Positions 1-7,859 of a DNA stretch of 9,581 nt are shown here, one piece after another. The stretch's first letter is position 1; each line of letters begins with the position of its first letter. Made by a program: the position numbers and the translations under genes. Under the pieces are notes generated by a model. It searched no databases and was not told where the DNA came from. It saw only the letters and a list, made by a program, of their open reading frames with translations. Origin of the DNA: Chloroflexia bacterium (GTDB lineage Bacteria > Chloroflexota > Chloroflexia > Thermobaculales > Thermobaculaceae); NCBI GenBank assembly GCA_013695265.1, contig JACDAU010000354.1, forward strand, positions 1 to 9,581, written 5' to 3'.

Positions 1-342
1 GCGCTCGAAAGGGAGCGGATCAAGCCACTTCGCGCGCCAGCCATCATCGTCGTAGGGATCGAGCAGGACCCGTCGGATGCGGTGCTTTCAATTGAGAACG
101 TTGAGGCCGGTGCCGCTGCCATCCAAAACCTGTTGCTGGCGGCTCATGCGTTGGGACTCGCGGCGATATGGCGAACGGGTGCGTCCGCGTATAGCACGTC
201 GGTTAAGAGACATTTCGGACTCGCGGATGAGGATGCTCTGCTCGGGTTTGTGTATATCGGGTACCCTGCCTTCAGCCCAGCGCAGGCGGAGCGGACAGCG
301 CAGGGCAAGGTTGAGTGGTGGGCGAGCCGCCATCCGTTATGA
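1..342 (+). CDS. Nitroreductase-family protein, 3' part (5' end outside window)
   Basis: The reading frame is open from base 1 and ends at TGA 340-342, giving about 113 C-terminal residues. The visible part matches the C-terminal half of FMN-dependent nitroreductases, closest to the short YdjA-like type. It has a beta strand (APAIIVVG), then a long alanine/leucine helix preceded by VEAGAAAIQNLLLAA, then GLAAIWRTG, and near the end GFVYIGYP, which corresponds to the family's conserved 'G-x-x-x-x-G-x-P' strand. Members bind FMN in a homodimer and use NAD(P)H to reduce nitro groups, quinones or other electrophiles, so the true substrate cannot be read from the sequence. The next gene starts 13 bp after this stop, so the two are probably co-transcribed. 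The FMN-binding N-terminal residues lie outside the window. The family call is confident; the substrate is unknown. Confidence 0.85.
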   Translation, partial: ALERERIKPLRAPAIIVVGIEQDPSDAVLSIENVEAGAAAIQNLLLAAHALGLAAIWRTGASAYSTSVKRHFGLADEDALLGFVYIGYPAFSPAQAERTAQGKVEWWASRHPL

Positions 343-345
343 GCC

Positions 346-351
346 GGAGGG
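346..351 (+). promoter_or_regulatory. Ribosome binding site of the OCD-family gene
   Basis: GGAGGG lies 4 bases before ATG 356, just after the nitroreductase stop codon. It decides the start: the open frame continues 93 codons upstream (to 77), but that stretch lies over the nitroreductase gene in another frame and has no family similarity. Confidence 0.8.
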
Positions 352-355
352 TTTG

Positions 356-1321
356 ATGCCGCTTCTGATTTCCGAGAATGACGTGAACAACCTGATCACC
401 ATGTCAGCTGCCCTCACCCTCATTGAGGAGGTATTCGGATATACTGCCTCCGAGACGGCATCAAACCAGCCTCGGCGCAGGGTCGCCTCTGGCACCGGCA
501 CCCTGAACGTGATGTCCGCAGCCCTTCCGGCGCGGGATGTGATGGGACTCAAGGCGTATCCCACCGGGCCGGGCGGCGTGCGATTCGTCATTCTCCTCTT
601 TCGTGCCTCAACGTCCGAGCTGCTGGCGATCATCGAGGCCGGACGGCTGGGGGAACTGCGGACCGGGGCGGCAAGCGGTGTGGCGACGAAGCACCTGGCC
701 CCCGCCGAGGCGAGCACGCTCGGTCTCTATGGCGCAGGAACGCAGGCGGCAACGCAGTTGGAAGCAGTGGCAGGCGTGCGGAAGCTCGACCGTGTGTTGG
801 TGTATGCCAGGCGGCCAGAGAACGTGGCCACCTTTTGTACCCGAATGACCGATCGACTGAGCGTTTCTGTGGTGCCCGCCTCGTCGCCGGACGAGCCGCT
901 GGAGTGTGAGATCGTCACCACGGCCACATCCTCCACGGTGCCTCTCTTTCCAGGTGACCGAGTGCGGCCCGGTACCCACCTCAACGTTGTCGGCTCGAAC
1001 TTTGCCAGCAAAGCCGAGATCGACATCGCGACTGTTCACCGTGCGTCGCTGGTCGTTGTGGACTCGCTTGCCTCTGCGCGGCTCGAGGGCGGTGATCTGC
1101 TGCCCTTGATAGATCGCGGGCTGCTCTCCTGGGAGTGGCTGATCGAGCTTGGTGACATCGTAAGCGGCAGGCAGGAGGGACGTCGGGCGCCGGACGACGT
1201 AACCCTCTTCAATTCTCATGGTGTCGCGAGCGAGGACATCGTGCTCGCCCACGACGTCTGGCTGCGGGCAACTCGGAACGGTGTTGGTCGGCCCGTGAGC
1301 ATGTTCGGCGACGGTGCCTGA
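356..1321 (+). CDS. Ornithine cyclodeaminase / mu-crystallin family protein
   Basis: This 321-residue protein has the normal length for the family, whose members include ornithine cyclodeaminase, alanine dehydrogenase of the archaeal type, ketimine reductase and opine-like synthases; most use NAD(P)(H) to oxidise or reduce a C-N bond. Motifs seen are GLKAYP (64-69, the family's substrate-binding lysine), LRTGAASGVATKHL (101-114, with the carboxylate-binding arginine R102), the Rossmann turn GLYGAGTQA (123-131), TTATSSTVPLF (188-198) and VVGSNFASKAEID (211-223), where D223 aligns with the catalytic aspartate of ornithine cyclodeaminase. The start at ATG 356 is supported by GGAGGG immediately upstream. 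It sits 13 bp after the nitroreductase gene and 104 bp before an oxidoreductase gene, so it is probably part of an operon. The fold is sure; the substrate is not, and calling it true ornithine cyclodeaminase would go beyond the evidence. Confidence 0.9.
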   Translation: MPLLISENDVNNLITMSAALTLIEEVFGYTASETASNQPRRRVASGTGTLNVMSAALPARDVMGLKAYPTGPGGVRFVILLFRASTSELLAIIEAGRLGELRTGAASGVATKHLAPAEASTLGLYGAGTQAATQLEAVAGVRKLDRVLVYARRPENVATFCTRMTDRLSVSVVPASSPDEPLECEIVTTATSSTVPLFPGDRVRPGTHLNVVGSNFASKAEIDIATVHRASLVVVDSLASARLEGGDLLPLIDRGLLSWEWLIELGDIVSGRQEGRRAPDDVTLFNSHGVASEDIVLAHDVWLRATRNGVGRPVSMFGDGA

Positions 1322-1425
1322 CCCTCGCGAATAGACTGGGAACCGGCGTTCCGTCGTGCGCGTGGCCGCGCGCTTGCGCTAACCATCCGAAACGCTCCCG
1401 ATGGGATGGGAAAGGAGACCATGAA

Positions 1426-2490
1426 ATGCAAGAAGAAAAGATCCGAGTGGGCATCGTGGGCGCTGGCGCGGTTGCCCGACTTTGTCATCTGCCGAACTAT
1501 CTCCTGGATCCGCGGGTGGAAGTTGTCGGCATCGTGGACATCAACCAGGAGCGGGCACAGGCACTTGCGGACGAATTCGGCGTGCCTGCCGTTTACCCAT
1601 CTACGACAGAGTTGCTCTCGGAGGGCAGGGCCACCTGTATCAGCGTCTGTGTCGCGAACGCTTTCCACGCGCCCATTGTGCTGGAGGCGCTTCAGGGTGG
1701 GGCGGACGTGCTCGTGGAGAAGCCGATGACGTTAACCACCAAGGAAGCGGCGGAGGTGGCCGCTGCTGTCAAGGAGTCTGGCCGTCTGCTTATGGTGGGA
1801 ATGACCAACCGCTTCGGCCTGTCCAGCGAGGTGCTCGCACGCTATGCAAAGGCCGGTGCGTTTGGGAACCTGTATTACGCGCGAGCCGCGATGCTCCGGC
1901 GGCGGGGCAATCCAGCAGGCTGGTTCACGAATTCGAAGCTCTCCGGGGGCGGCGCAATGATGGACATCGGCGTCCACGCGATTGATCTTGCGTGGTACCT
2001 GCTCGGCAGACCACGGCCGGTGCGGGTGAGCGCGGTGATGCGCCGTGAGATCGCACCGTACGAGACCGAGTATGTCAGTAGCTGGCCGACTGCCGACCGA
2101 CCGCCGGACGGCATCTTCGATGTCGAGGACTTCATGACCGCCTTCATCCGATTCGAGAACGGCGCGACGCTGGAGGTGGCGGTGGCCTGGGCCGTAAATG
2201 GACCAGAAACGCAGCTTACGGTGGACCTGTACGGCAACAAGGGTGGAGCGTCGCTCAATCCCTTGAAGATATACACCGAAACCGCCGGGGTGCTTTCCGA
2301 TGTGGAGCCAGTGGTTCGGGTCAAGCGCGATCCGTACACAGAGGAATTCGCACAGTGGGTGGAGGCCGTTGCGACCCGCGGCGACTCTCCAGTGCCGGTG
2401 GAGGATGGCGTGATGGTCGTGAGCATGCTGGAGGCGATCCGCCGCTCCGCCGCAGAAGGGTGCGAGGTGGAGGTGCCACAGGTCGTGTAG
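1426..2490 (+). CDS. Gfo/Idh/MocA-family oxidoreductase
   Basis: This 354-residue protein has the usual length and two-domain layout of NAD(P)-dependent sugar/inositol dehydrogenases. The N-terminal Rossmann domain carries GIVGAGAVA (9-17), an aspartate after the second strand (VDIN, 37-40) that would favour NAD, and the conserved EKP (98-100), whose lysine takes part in catalysis. The C-terminal domain has the family signature GGGAMMDIGVHAIDLAW (174-190), including D180 and H184. Such enzymes oxidise a hydroxyl on a sugar, inositol or related polyol; the substrate here is unknown. The start at ATG 1426 follows AAAGGAGA (1411-1418) by 7 bases; ATG 1421 is closer but in another frame. It follows the OCD-family gene on the same strand and is likely co-regulated. 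There is no signal peptide, so it is cytoplasmic. Confidence 0.92.
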   Translation: MQEEKIRVGIVGAGAVARLCHLPNYLLDPRVEVVGIVDINQERAQALADEFGVPAVYPSTTELLSEGRATCISVCVANAFHAPIVLEALQGGADVLVEKPMTLTTKEAAEVAAAVKESGRLLMVGMTNRFGLSSEVLARYAKAGAFGNLYYARAAMLRRRGNPAGWFTNSKLSGGGAMMDIGVHAIDLAWYLLGRPRPVRVSAVMRREIAPYETEYVSSWPTADRPPDGIFDVEDFMTAFIRFENGATLEVAVAWAVNGPETQLTVDLYGNKGGASLNPLKIYTETAGVLSDVEPVVRVKRDPYTEEFAQWVEAVATRGDSPVPVEDGVMVVSMLEAIRRSAAEGCEVEVPQVV

Positions 2491-2724
2491 AAGGGCCTCG
2501 CACCGCGCTGCCAGAACCGACCGGTCGTTTCGCGTGCCGGTAGTTACTCTGGTGTTGAATAGCGAGGGCGTATATACCGTAGCAGGGTGCAAGTCTTCGT
2601 GCATTCCTCCTTGGCCGCCTACATACGTAGAGACCAGGGAGTGCCGCCACTCTGCCACAGAAACGACCGAAATGGGATGAGCACCACGTGCCGTCCGTAG
2701 TCCTTGATCCTCAGGAGTGTTGAC
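2491..2724. other. Intergenic region before selB, no gene found
   Basis: These 234 bases contain no supported coding sequence. They hold a perfect 10-bp palindrome, CGACCGGTCG (2518-2527); a weak hairpin with TGCA arms at 2588-2591 and 2600-2603, extended by G-T and G-C pairs; and a hairpin with arms GAGTG (2639-2643) and CACTC (2648-2652) around a 4-base loop. None is followed by a run of T, so no clear terminator can be called. I searched both strands for a selenocysteine tRNA, because selC often adjoins selB, and found no anticodon-loop or T-arm pattern that folds. Confidence 0.6.
2713..2717 (+). promoter_or_regulatory. Ribosome binding site that points to a CTG start for selB
   Basis: AGGAG is placed 7 bases before CTG 2725. 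No ATG or GTG lies in frame near it, and the only other in-frame initiator, TTG 2704, lies upstream of this site and has no good Shine-Dalgarno sequence of its own. Confidence 0.65.
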
Positions 2725-4593
2725 CTGTTTGTTGTAGGCACCGCCGGTCACGTAGATCACGGTAAAAGCACACTCGTCAAGGCGCTGACCGGGATCGATC
2801 CCGATCGCCTGGCCGAGGAGAAGGCGCGCGAAATGACGATCGAACTCGGCTTTGCCTGGCTCACGCTGCCCTCTGGCAAAGAGGTGTCCGTCGTCGACGT
2901 GCCCGGTCACGAGCGGTTCATCAAGAACATGCTCGCCGGTGTGGGGGGCATAGACGCCGCGCTCCTCGTGATTGCGGCGGATGAAGGCGCGATGCCTCAG
3001 ACCGAGGAGCACCTCGCGATTCTGGACCTGCTCAACGTTTCTCTTGGGGTGATAGCGCTAACGAAGAGCGACACGGTGGACGACGAGTGGCTCGAACTCA
3101 TGCGTGAAGAAACGCGCGAGCGCCTGCAGTCCAGTTCGTTGCGAAGCGCGCCGATGATTACCGTCTCCGCCCGCACGGGGGAAGGTCTGCCTGAGCTTCT
3201 GGAAGCGCTCGAAAGTGTACTGGCGGGTGCAGAGGATCATCCAGCGGCGGGAGTTCCGCGGCTGCCGGTCGACAGGGCGTTTTCCGTGCAGGGCTTTGGG
3301 ACAGTCGTTACTGGCACCCTGCTGGACGGTCCTTTACGCATCGGTCAAGAGGTGGAGATCCTGCCTGCCGGAGTACGCAGCCGGGTGCGAGGCTTGCAGA
3401 CGCACAAGCAGAACGTGGAGCATGCCGGTCCCGGACGCCGCCTTGCCGTGAATCTTGCCGCGTTGCCCGTGCAGGCCGTGCGTCGCGGTGACGTGCTCTT
3501 GCCCGTGCGAACGCTTCGAGCGACTCGGCGGTTCGACGCAATGATTCGATTGACGGCGGATGCCGCACATACGCTAGAGCATGGCCAGCGGCTGGACCTG
3601 TTCGTCGGCGCCGCCGAGACTGTTGCCACACTGAGCCTCCTGGATCGCGACGCGCTGAGTCCCGGCGACTCCTGCTACGCGCAGGCCCGCGTCACCGATG
3701 GCCTTGTGCTCATCCGCGGCGACCGATTCATCCTGCGGCAGCCCTCTCCCAGCATCACGATTGGGGGTGGCCTGGTGCTCGATGCTCACCCGAAACGACA
3801 TCGGCGCAAGACTCAGGAAACGCTCGATACGATGACGGCCCTGGAACGAGGGACACCCGAAGACCTGGTGCTCGCGGCCCTCGCACGGTCGGGTCCGGCG
3901 GACCGTGCGGCGCTGCGAAAAGTGGCGGGAGGCACCGCGAGCGATATGCTCGATGGGCTGGTGGAGACCGGCGCGGTCGTCACAGTGCTGCTGGACTCGA
4001 CGCCGAATTCAAGCACCCTGTTCTGTACGCGCGCGCAGTGGGAGTCGCTGTCCGGCAGAATCGTTCAGGCCGTTTCCGACTATCACGCGGCATATCCACT
4101 CCGCCCCGGCATGCCGCGCGAGGAGTTGAAGAGCAGGCTGCGCCTCATTAGCCGGGAGTTCACCCAGTTGGTTCAGGGTCTGGGTGAGCGAGGCCGGATC
4201 ATCGAGCACGGCTCCATGATCCGGCGGGCCGACTTTTCAATCAACCTTGATGGCCCTTTTAAGGCCGAGGCCGATCGCATTATTTTCGCTGTCGCGGCGG
4301 GACGCTTCACCCCGCCGGCGCCGATCGAGCTTGGCGCCGCGCCGGACCTGCTTGCTGCGCTGGTCGAAACCGGACGGCTCCGAAAGCTCAACGATTCCGT
4401 GTATTACACGTCCGAGACGTATGGCGAGATGGTGTCGGAGATACTTCGGACCATAGATTCCGAGGGCTCGATCACCGTGGCGCACGCCCGCGACAGGTTC
4501 GGCATGAGCCGCAAGTACGCGCTCGCGATACTCGAACACCTCGACACAATCCGGGCCACCCGCCGCGAGGGTGACGAACGCGTCCGGGGGTAA
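2725..4593 (+). CDS. selB: Selenocysteine-specific translation elongation factor SelB
   Basis: SelB is the GTPase that carries selenocysteyl-tRNA to UGA codons marked by a SECIS hairpin. From CTG 2725 the protein has 622 residues, normal for the family. The EF-Tu-like G domain shows GHVDHGKST (8-16), TIELGFA (38-44, switch I threonine), DVPGH (58-62), TKSD (113-116) and SAR (148-150). Domain II starts with PVDRAFSVQGFGTVVTGTL (181-199). The C-terminal third is the winged-helix part that binds SECIS RNA; its last unit has SRKYALAILEHLD (595-607) and a basic TRREGDERVRG tail, typical of SelB and absent from EF-Tu. The start at CTG gives MFVVGTAGH, as in other SelB proteins; the alternative TTG 2704 would add seven residues. 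No selA, selD, selC or selenoprotein is visible nearby. It converges on glpD, 12 bp between stops. Confidence 0.95.
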   Translation: MFVVGTAGHVDHGKSTLVKALTGIDPDRLAEEKAREMTIELGFAWLTLPSGKEVSVVDVPGHERFIKNMLAGVGGIDAALLVIAADEGAMPQTEEHLAILDLLNVSLGVIALTKSDTVDDEWLELMREETRERLQSSSLRSAPMITVSARTGEGLPELLEALESVLAGAEDHPAAGVPRLPVDRAFSVQGFGTVVTGTLLDGPLRIGQEVEILPAGVRSRVRGLQTHKQNVEHAGPGRRLAVNLAALPVQAVRRGDVLLPVRTLRATRRFDAMIRLTADAAHTLEHGQRLDLFVGAAETVATLSLLDRDALSPGDSCYAQARVTDGLVLIRGDRFILRQPSPSITIGGGLVLDAHPKRHRRKTQETLDTMTALERGTPEDLVLAALARSGPADRAALRKVAGGTASDMLDGLVETGAVVTVLLDSTPNSSTLFCTRAQWESLSGRIVQAVSDYHAAYPLRPGMPREELKSRLRLISREFTQLVQGLGERGRIIEHGSMIRRADFSINLDGPFKAEADRIIFAVAAGRFTPPAPIELGAAPDLLAALVETGRLRKLNDSVYYTSETYGEMVSEILRTIDSEGSITVAHARDRFGMSRKYALAILEHLDTIRATRREGDERVRG

Positions 4594-4605
4594 CGCTGTG
4601 GCGGG

Positions 4606-6234
4606 CTAGTCCTCGGCCAGTGCCCTCGGATGGAACCGAGTCATGTACTCGCGATACTCCTCAACCTCGCGCGTCGCTCGGCGGTCGTCCCAGCCTAAGT
4701 GGACGCACGCGATCCGGGCCGCTGCTACGTCGGCTCCGACGCCGGCGGCTGGCCCGATTCCCACCATTGTGCGCCGCAGGAGCACATCGGCGAGGGTCTG
4801 CGCCATCTCACGTTCAAACGCAAGGAGTACCTCCGCGCCGATCGCGCCCGTCTCCGGGCTAAATACCTCCCGCAGCGTCGGGTCATCGCCCGCGAGGTCG
4901 AGGACGTCGAGCGCGCGGCTGCCATACACGCGCGCCAGATGATCTGCAGAGCGGTGGGTCAATCCGCCTTCGGCGTGGAGCCGTTCGAGGAGCGCTGCAT
5001 AACTGACCGCCGCACCTGGGAGTGGCTCGCGTCCCGTTTGAGAGGGCGGCGCCGTCCGGCGCAACTTTCGGTATACAGCATCTACCGCCTGTTCGGAGAG
5101 GTTGCGGTAGGTGGTTAGCTTGCCACCCACGACGGAAAAGAAGTTTTCGAGCGCGGGCGCGTGGTCTTTGATGAAGTGACGGCGGCTGATGGCCCCTTCA
5201 ACGCCATCTTTCTGGTATGGCAGTGGCCGAATGCCGGAGTACGTGTACAACACCTGGCCTCGGCTAAGGTTCGCCTTGGGAATGATGTGGTTTGTTTCAG
5301 CGATTAGATACTCGATCTCGGATTCATCCGCCATCACGCGGTCCAGGCTTCCCTGGTATCGCACGTCTGTTGTGCCGATCAGATACAACTTGTTCCACGG
5401 CACGATGAAGTATGGCCGCTGATCCTCGCGCGCCTCGACGTACAACGCGTCTTTCGGCGCGCCGGGAAAATCGTTGACGACGATGTGACTGCCCTTTGTT
5501 CCGCCGATCATGCGCTCGCCGGTCCACGACACTCCGGCGAGTATCTCGTCGACCCACGGCCCCGCGACATTGATGGTGACGGAAGCCCGTGCCGTGTAGG
5601 AGCCGCCACTTTGCAAGTCTGAAAACTCGATGCCCCGTACGCTGCCCTCTTCACGCACGAGCCGGTCAACGCGGGTGTGTGTCAGTATCCTTGCTCCGTG
5701 GTTGCGCGCCGAGAGTGCGTTCTCTACAGCAAGGCGTTCGGCATACTCCACCTGCCCATCGTAATATATGGCCGCACCCTTCAGCCCTTCGGGCTTCAGC
5801 CCCGGCACGAGTTCCAGCGCGTCCTGCCGTGAGAGCATGCGGTGGCCGTCGAGTGACTTGTCAAACGAGAGCACGTCGTAGGCGACCATGCCGAGTTTGA
5901 CCAGCGACCTGCCGCGCTTGTCGCCCTTATAGACAGGAATGACGAGTGGTAACGGCTTGACAAGATGGGGCGCGATGAAAAGCAGCTTCTCGCGTTCGCG
6001 GAGGCTCTCGCGCACCAGCCCGATCTCGCGGTGCTCCAGGTAGCGCAGTCCGCCGTGGATCAGCCGGGTAGACCAGCTCGTGGTGCCGCTGGCGATGTCC
6101 GACTTCTCGACCAGCAACACCCGGAGGCCGCGCATCGCCGCGTCTCGTGCGATGCCGGTGCCATTGATGCCCGCGCCAATGATCGCGAGATCGAACTGCG
6201 TGGTCTCGATATGCTTAGGAATCCGACTGGCCAT
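4606..6234 (-). CDS. glpD: FAD-dependent glycerol-3-phosphate dehydrogenase
   Basis: GlpD oxidises sn-glycerol 3-phosphate to dihydroxyacetone phosphate and passes electrons through FAD to membrane quinone; it is a peripheral membrane enzyme. The 542-residue protein has the expected length. Motifs seen are the FAD-binding GAGINGTG (20-27) with the ribose-binding acid at the end of the second strand (VEK, 42-44), SGTTSWSTRLIHGGLRYLE (49-67), NVAGPWVDE (222-230), TKGSHIVV (246-253), TYSGIRPL (331-338) and GGKLTTYR (370-377), followed by the alpha-helical C-terminal domain. The start at ATG 6234 follows an AAGGTGG ribosome binding site; the open frame runs further upstream, but that part overlaps glpK and lacks similarity. 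It lies 113 bp downstream of glpK on the same strand, and both act in the same two-step pathway. Confidence 0.96.
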   Translation of the reverse strand: MASRIPKHIETTQFDLAIIGAGINGTGIARDAAMRGLRVLLVEKSDIASGTTSWSTRLIHGGLRYLEHREIGLVRESLREREKLLFIAPHLVKPLPLVIPVYKGDKRGRSLVKLGMVAYDVLSFDKSLDGHRMLSRQDALELVPGLKPEGLKGAAIYYDGQVEYAERLAVENALSARNHGARILTHTRVDRLVREEGSVRGIEFSDLQSGGSYTARASVTINVAGPWVDEILAGVSWTGERMIGGTKGSHIVVNDFPGAPKDALYVEAREDQRPYFIVPWNKLYLIGTTDVRYQGSLDRVMADESEIEYLIAETNHIIPKANLSRGQVLYTYSGIRPLPYQKDGVEGAISRRHFIKDHAPALENFFSVVGGKLTTYRNLSEQAVDAVYRKLRRTAPPSQTGREPLPGAAVSYAALLERLHAEGGLTHRSADHLARVYGSRALDVLDLAGDDPTLREVFSPETGAIGAEVLLAFEREMAQTLADVLLRRTMVGIGPAAGVGADVAAARIACVHLGWDDRRATREVEEYREYMTRFHPRALAED

Positions 6235-6262
6235 TCGTCCACCTTCAAGTGCGCCGTAACCT

Positions 6263-6273
6263 CTTGTACTACG
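6263..6273 (-). repeat. Leader motif copy 1, upstream of glpD
   Basis: On the minus strand this reads CGTAGTACAAG followed by AGG, about 30 bases before the glpD start. The same 11 bases occur just before glpK (7860-7870), followed there by GGG, so 13 of 14 bases agree. CCGG stands nearby upstream in both. It could be a promoter element, a regulator site or an RNA processing site; the sequence alone does not say which. Confidence 0.5.
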
Positions 6274-6282
6274 TATCCGGAG

Positions 6283-6296
6283 CGTCGAAGTCGACG
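6283..6296. promoter_or_regulatory. Short inverted repeat between glpK and glpD
   Basis: The arms CGTCGA and TCGACG surround a 2-base centre. It lies about 50 bases upstream of the glpD start, next to the shared leader motif. It may be a protein-binding site, but a 6-bp inverted repeat can arise by chance in high-GC DNA. Confidence 0.25.
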
Positions 6297-6347
6297 GACA
6301 ATCCTGAGACAGTGCGCCTGATCGCGCTCTCGTTGCGATACCCCGCT

Positions 6348-7850
6348 CTAATCGAGAGCCCATCCCTTTGCATGTTCCACGGCACGCAGCCAGCGCGCGT
6401 GCAAGCGCTCGCGATGCTCCTCGTCCGCCTGAGGTTCGTAGCGAGCGCCGAGTTGCCATCGCTCGCGTAGCTCCTCCCGGCTCACCCAGAAGCCGATTGC
6501 AAGGCCCGCCATAAACGCCGCGCCGACAGCGGTTGTCTCGGTAATCTGCGGGACCTCTACGGGCGTGCCGAGCATGTCAGCCTGGAACTGCATTAGAAAT
6601 GCGTTTCCAACTGCTCCACCGTCCGCCCGCAACTCCGGAAGCGTGAGCCCGGAATCCCGCTGCATCGCCTCCACGATATCCCGCGTCTGATACGCGATGC
6701 TTTCCAGCGTGGCGCGCGCGAGGTGGGCGCGCGTTGTGCCACGTGTCAGGCCCAGAAGCGCGCCACGAGCGTGAGGATCCCAGTGCGGCGCACCCAGTCC
6801 CGCAAGGGCCGGCACGAAGTAAACTCCGTCATTGCCCTCGATGGACCGGGCCAGCGCCTCGGTCTCCGCCGCTTGCTCGATTATTCCCAGCCCGTCGCGC
6901 AGCCACTGCACCGCTGCTCCGGTGACGAAGATCGCGCCCTCCAGGGCGTACTCAACTGGCTCGTCACCGATGCCCCACGCGATCGTTGTCAAGAGTCCCG
7001 CCTCGCTGCGGACCGCATCCCGTCCGGTGTTCATCAGCACGAACGAGCCGGTGCCGTACGTGCTCTTCACCAGACCCCGTTCGAAACAGGCCTGCCCGAA
7101 CAGTGCCGCATGTTGGTCGCCCGCTGCGCTGCCGATTGGCACACTCTGCCCGAAGAACGCCTCGGGGTTCGTCTCACCGAAAACATGCGAAGACGGCCGG
7201 ACCTCCGGCAGCAGGACAGCGGGAACGCCGAAGAGGTCGAGGAGTTCTTCATCCCAGCAGAGATCATGGATGTTGTAGAGCAGCGTGCGGCAGGCGTTCG
7301 TGTAGTCCGTTACGTGGTACCGGCCGCCGGTGAGCTGCCAGATTAGCCAGGAGTCCATCGTCCCAAAGGCGATTTCTCCGCGTTCTACCCGTTCGCGCAG
7401 GCCGTCCGTATGCTCCAGCAGCCAGCGGATCTTCGTGCCGGAGAAGTATGGATCAAGCACGAGGCCCGTCTTGCGTCGCACCAGGTCCTCGTGCCCGGCT
7501 TCGCGTAGCTCCTCAGTGAACGAGGCAGTGCGCCGGTCCTGCCACACGATCGCGGGCGCCACCGGCTCCCCACTCGCCCGATCCCACAAAAGCGTCGTCT
7601 CTCGCTGGTTCGTAATCCCGACCGCGGCGAGGTCCGAGGCTTGGACCCCTGCGTCGGCAAGCGCTCGCGCCATCCCCCGGTGACTCACGTCCCAGATTTC
7701 CGACGCATCATGCTCGACCCACCCAGGGCGTGGGTACGATTGACGGAACTCCGAATATGCTCGACCGCGAACCGCGCAATCGTGGTCGAGCACGAGTACC
7801 GTGGTGCCGGTCGTGCCCTGATCGACGGCCAGGATGTGGCGTGCTGTCAT
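6348..7850 (-). CDS. glpK: Glycerol kinase
   Basis: GlpK phosphorylates glycerol with ATP to sn-glycerol 3-phosphate, trapping it in the cytoplasm. The 500-residue protein is full length and belongs to the FGGY kinase family. Seen are the N-terminal phosphate-binding DQGTTGTTV (10-18), NQRETTLLWD (81-90), PYFSGTK (134-140), TDYTNACRTLLYNI (181-194), GDQHAALFGQ (244-253) with the catalytic aspartate D245, KSTYGTGSF (262-270), and the late nucleotide-binding DGGAVGNAFLMQFQAD. These are the glycerol-kinase versions of FGGY motifs, not those of xylulose or gluconate kinases. ATG 7850 is preceded by AAGGGGA, a good ribosome binding site. It is the first gene of a glpK-glpD operon; no glycerol facilitator gene accompanies it. 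The leader contains inverted repeats (7914-7944) that may control it. Confidence 0.97.
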   Translation of the reverse strand: MTARHILAVDQGTTGTTVLVLDHDCAVRGRAYSEFRQSYPRPGWVEHDASEIWDVSHRGMARALADAGVQASDLAAVGITNQRETTLLWDRASGEPVAPAIVWQDRRTASFTEELREAGHEDLVRRKTGLVLDPYFSGTKIRWLLEHTDGLRERVERGEIAFGTMDSWLIWQLTGGRYHVTDYTNACRTLLYNIHDLCWDEELLDLFGVPAVLLPEVRPSSHVFGETNPEAFFGQSVPIGSAAGDQHAALFGQACFERGLVKSTYGTGSFVLMNTGRDAVRSEAGLLTTIAWGIGDEPVEYALEGAIFVTGAAVQWLRDGLGIIEQAAETEALARSIEGNDGVYFVPALAGLGAPHWDPHARGALLGLTRGTTRAHLARATLESIAYQTRDIVEAMQRDSGLTLPELRADGGAVGNAFLMQFQADMLGTPVEVPQITETTAVGAAFMAGLAIGFWVSREELRERWQLGARYEPQADEEHRERLHARWLRAVEHAKGWALD

Positions 7851-7859
7851 TTGTGTCCC

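Noticed and set aside
340..342. TGA of the nitroreductase as a selenocysteine codon, given nearby selB
   Set aside because: The frame after it meets another stop within 14 codons, the protein already has the expected family C-terminus, and the next gene's ribosome binding site follows at once.
77..355. Upstream extension of the OCD-family open frame (93 more codons, ATG at 77)
   Set aside because: It overlaps the nitroreductase gene in another frame, has an arginine/serine-rich composition without similarity, and the strong GGAGGG before ATG 356 marks the true start.
2518..2530. Palindrome plus TTT after the Gfo/Idh gene as a terminator
   Set aside because: A 10-bp palindrome has no loop, and only three T follow; it does not form a usual intrinsic terminator.
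2541..2700. Possible selenocysteine tRNA (selC) before selB
   Set aside because: No loop with the UCA anticodon flanked by a pairing stem, no T-arm and no 8-bp acceptor stem could be found on either strand by eye.
6235..6459. Upstream extension of the glpD open frame into glpK
   Set aside because: The 75 extra residues are low-complexity arginine/serine/glycine-rich and lie partly over glpK; ATG 6234 has a ribosome binding site and gives the normal GlpD length.
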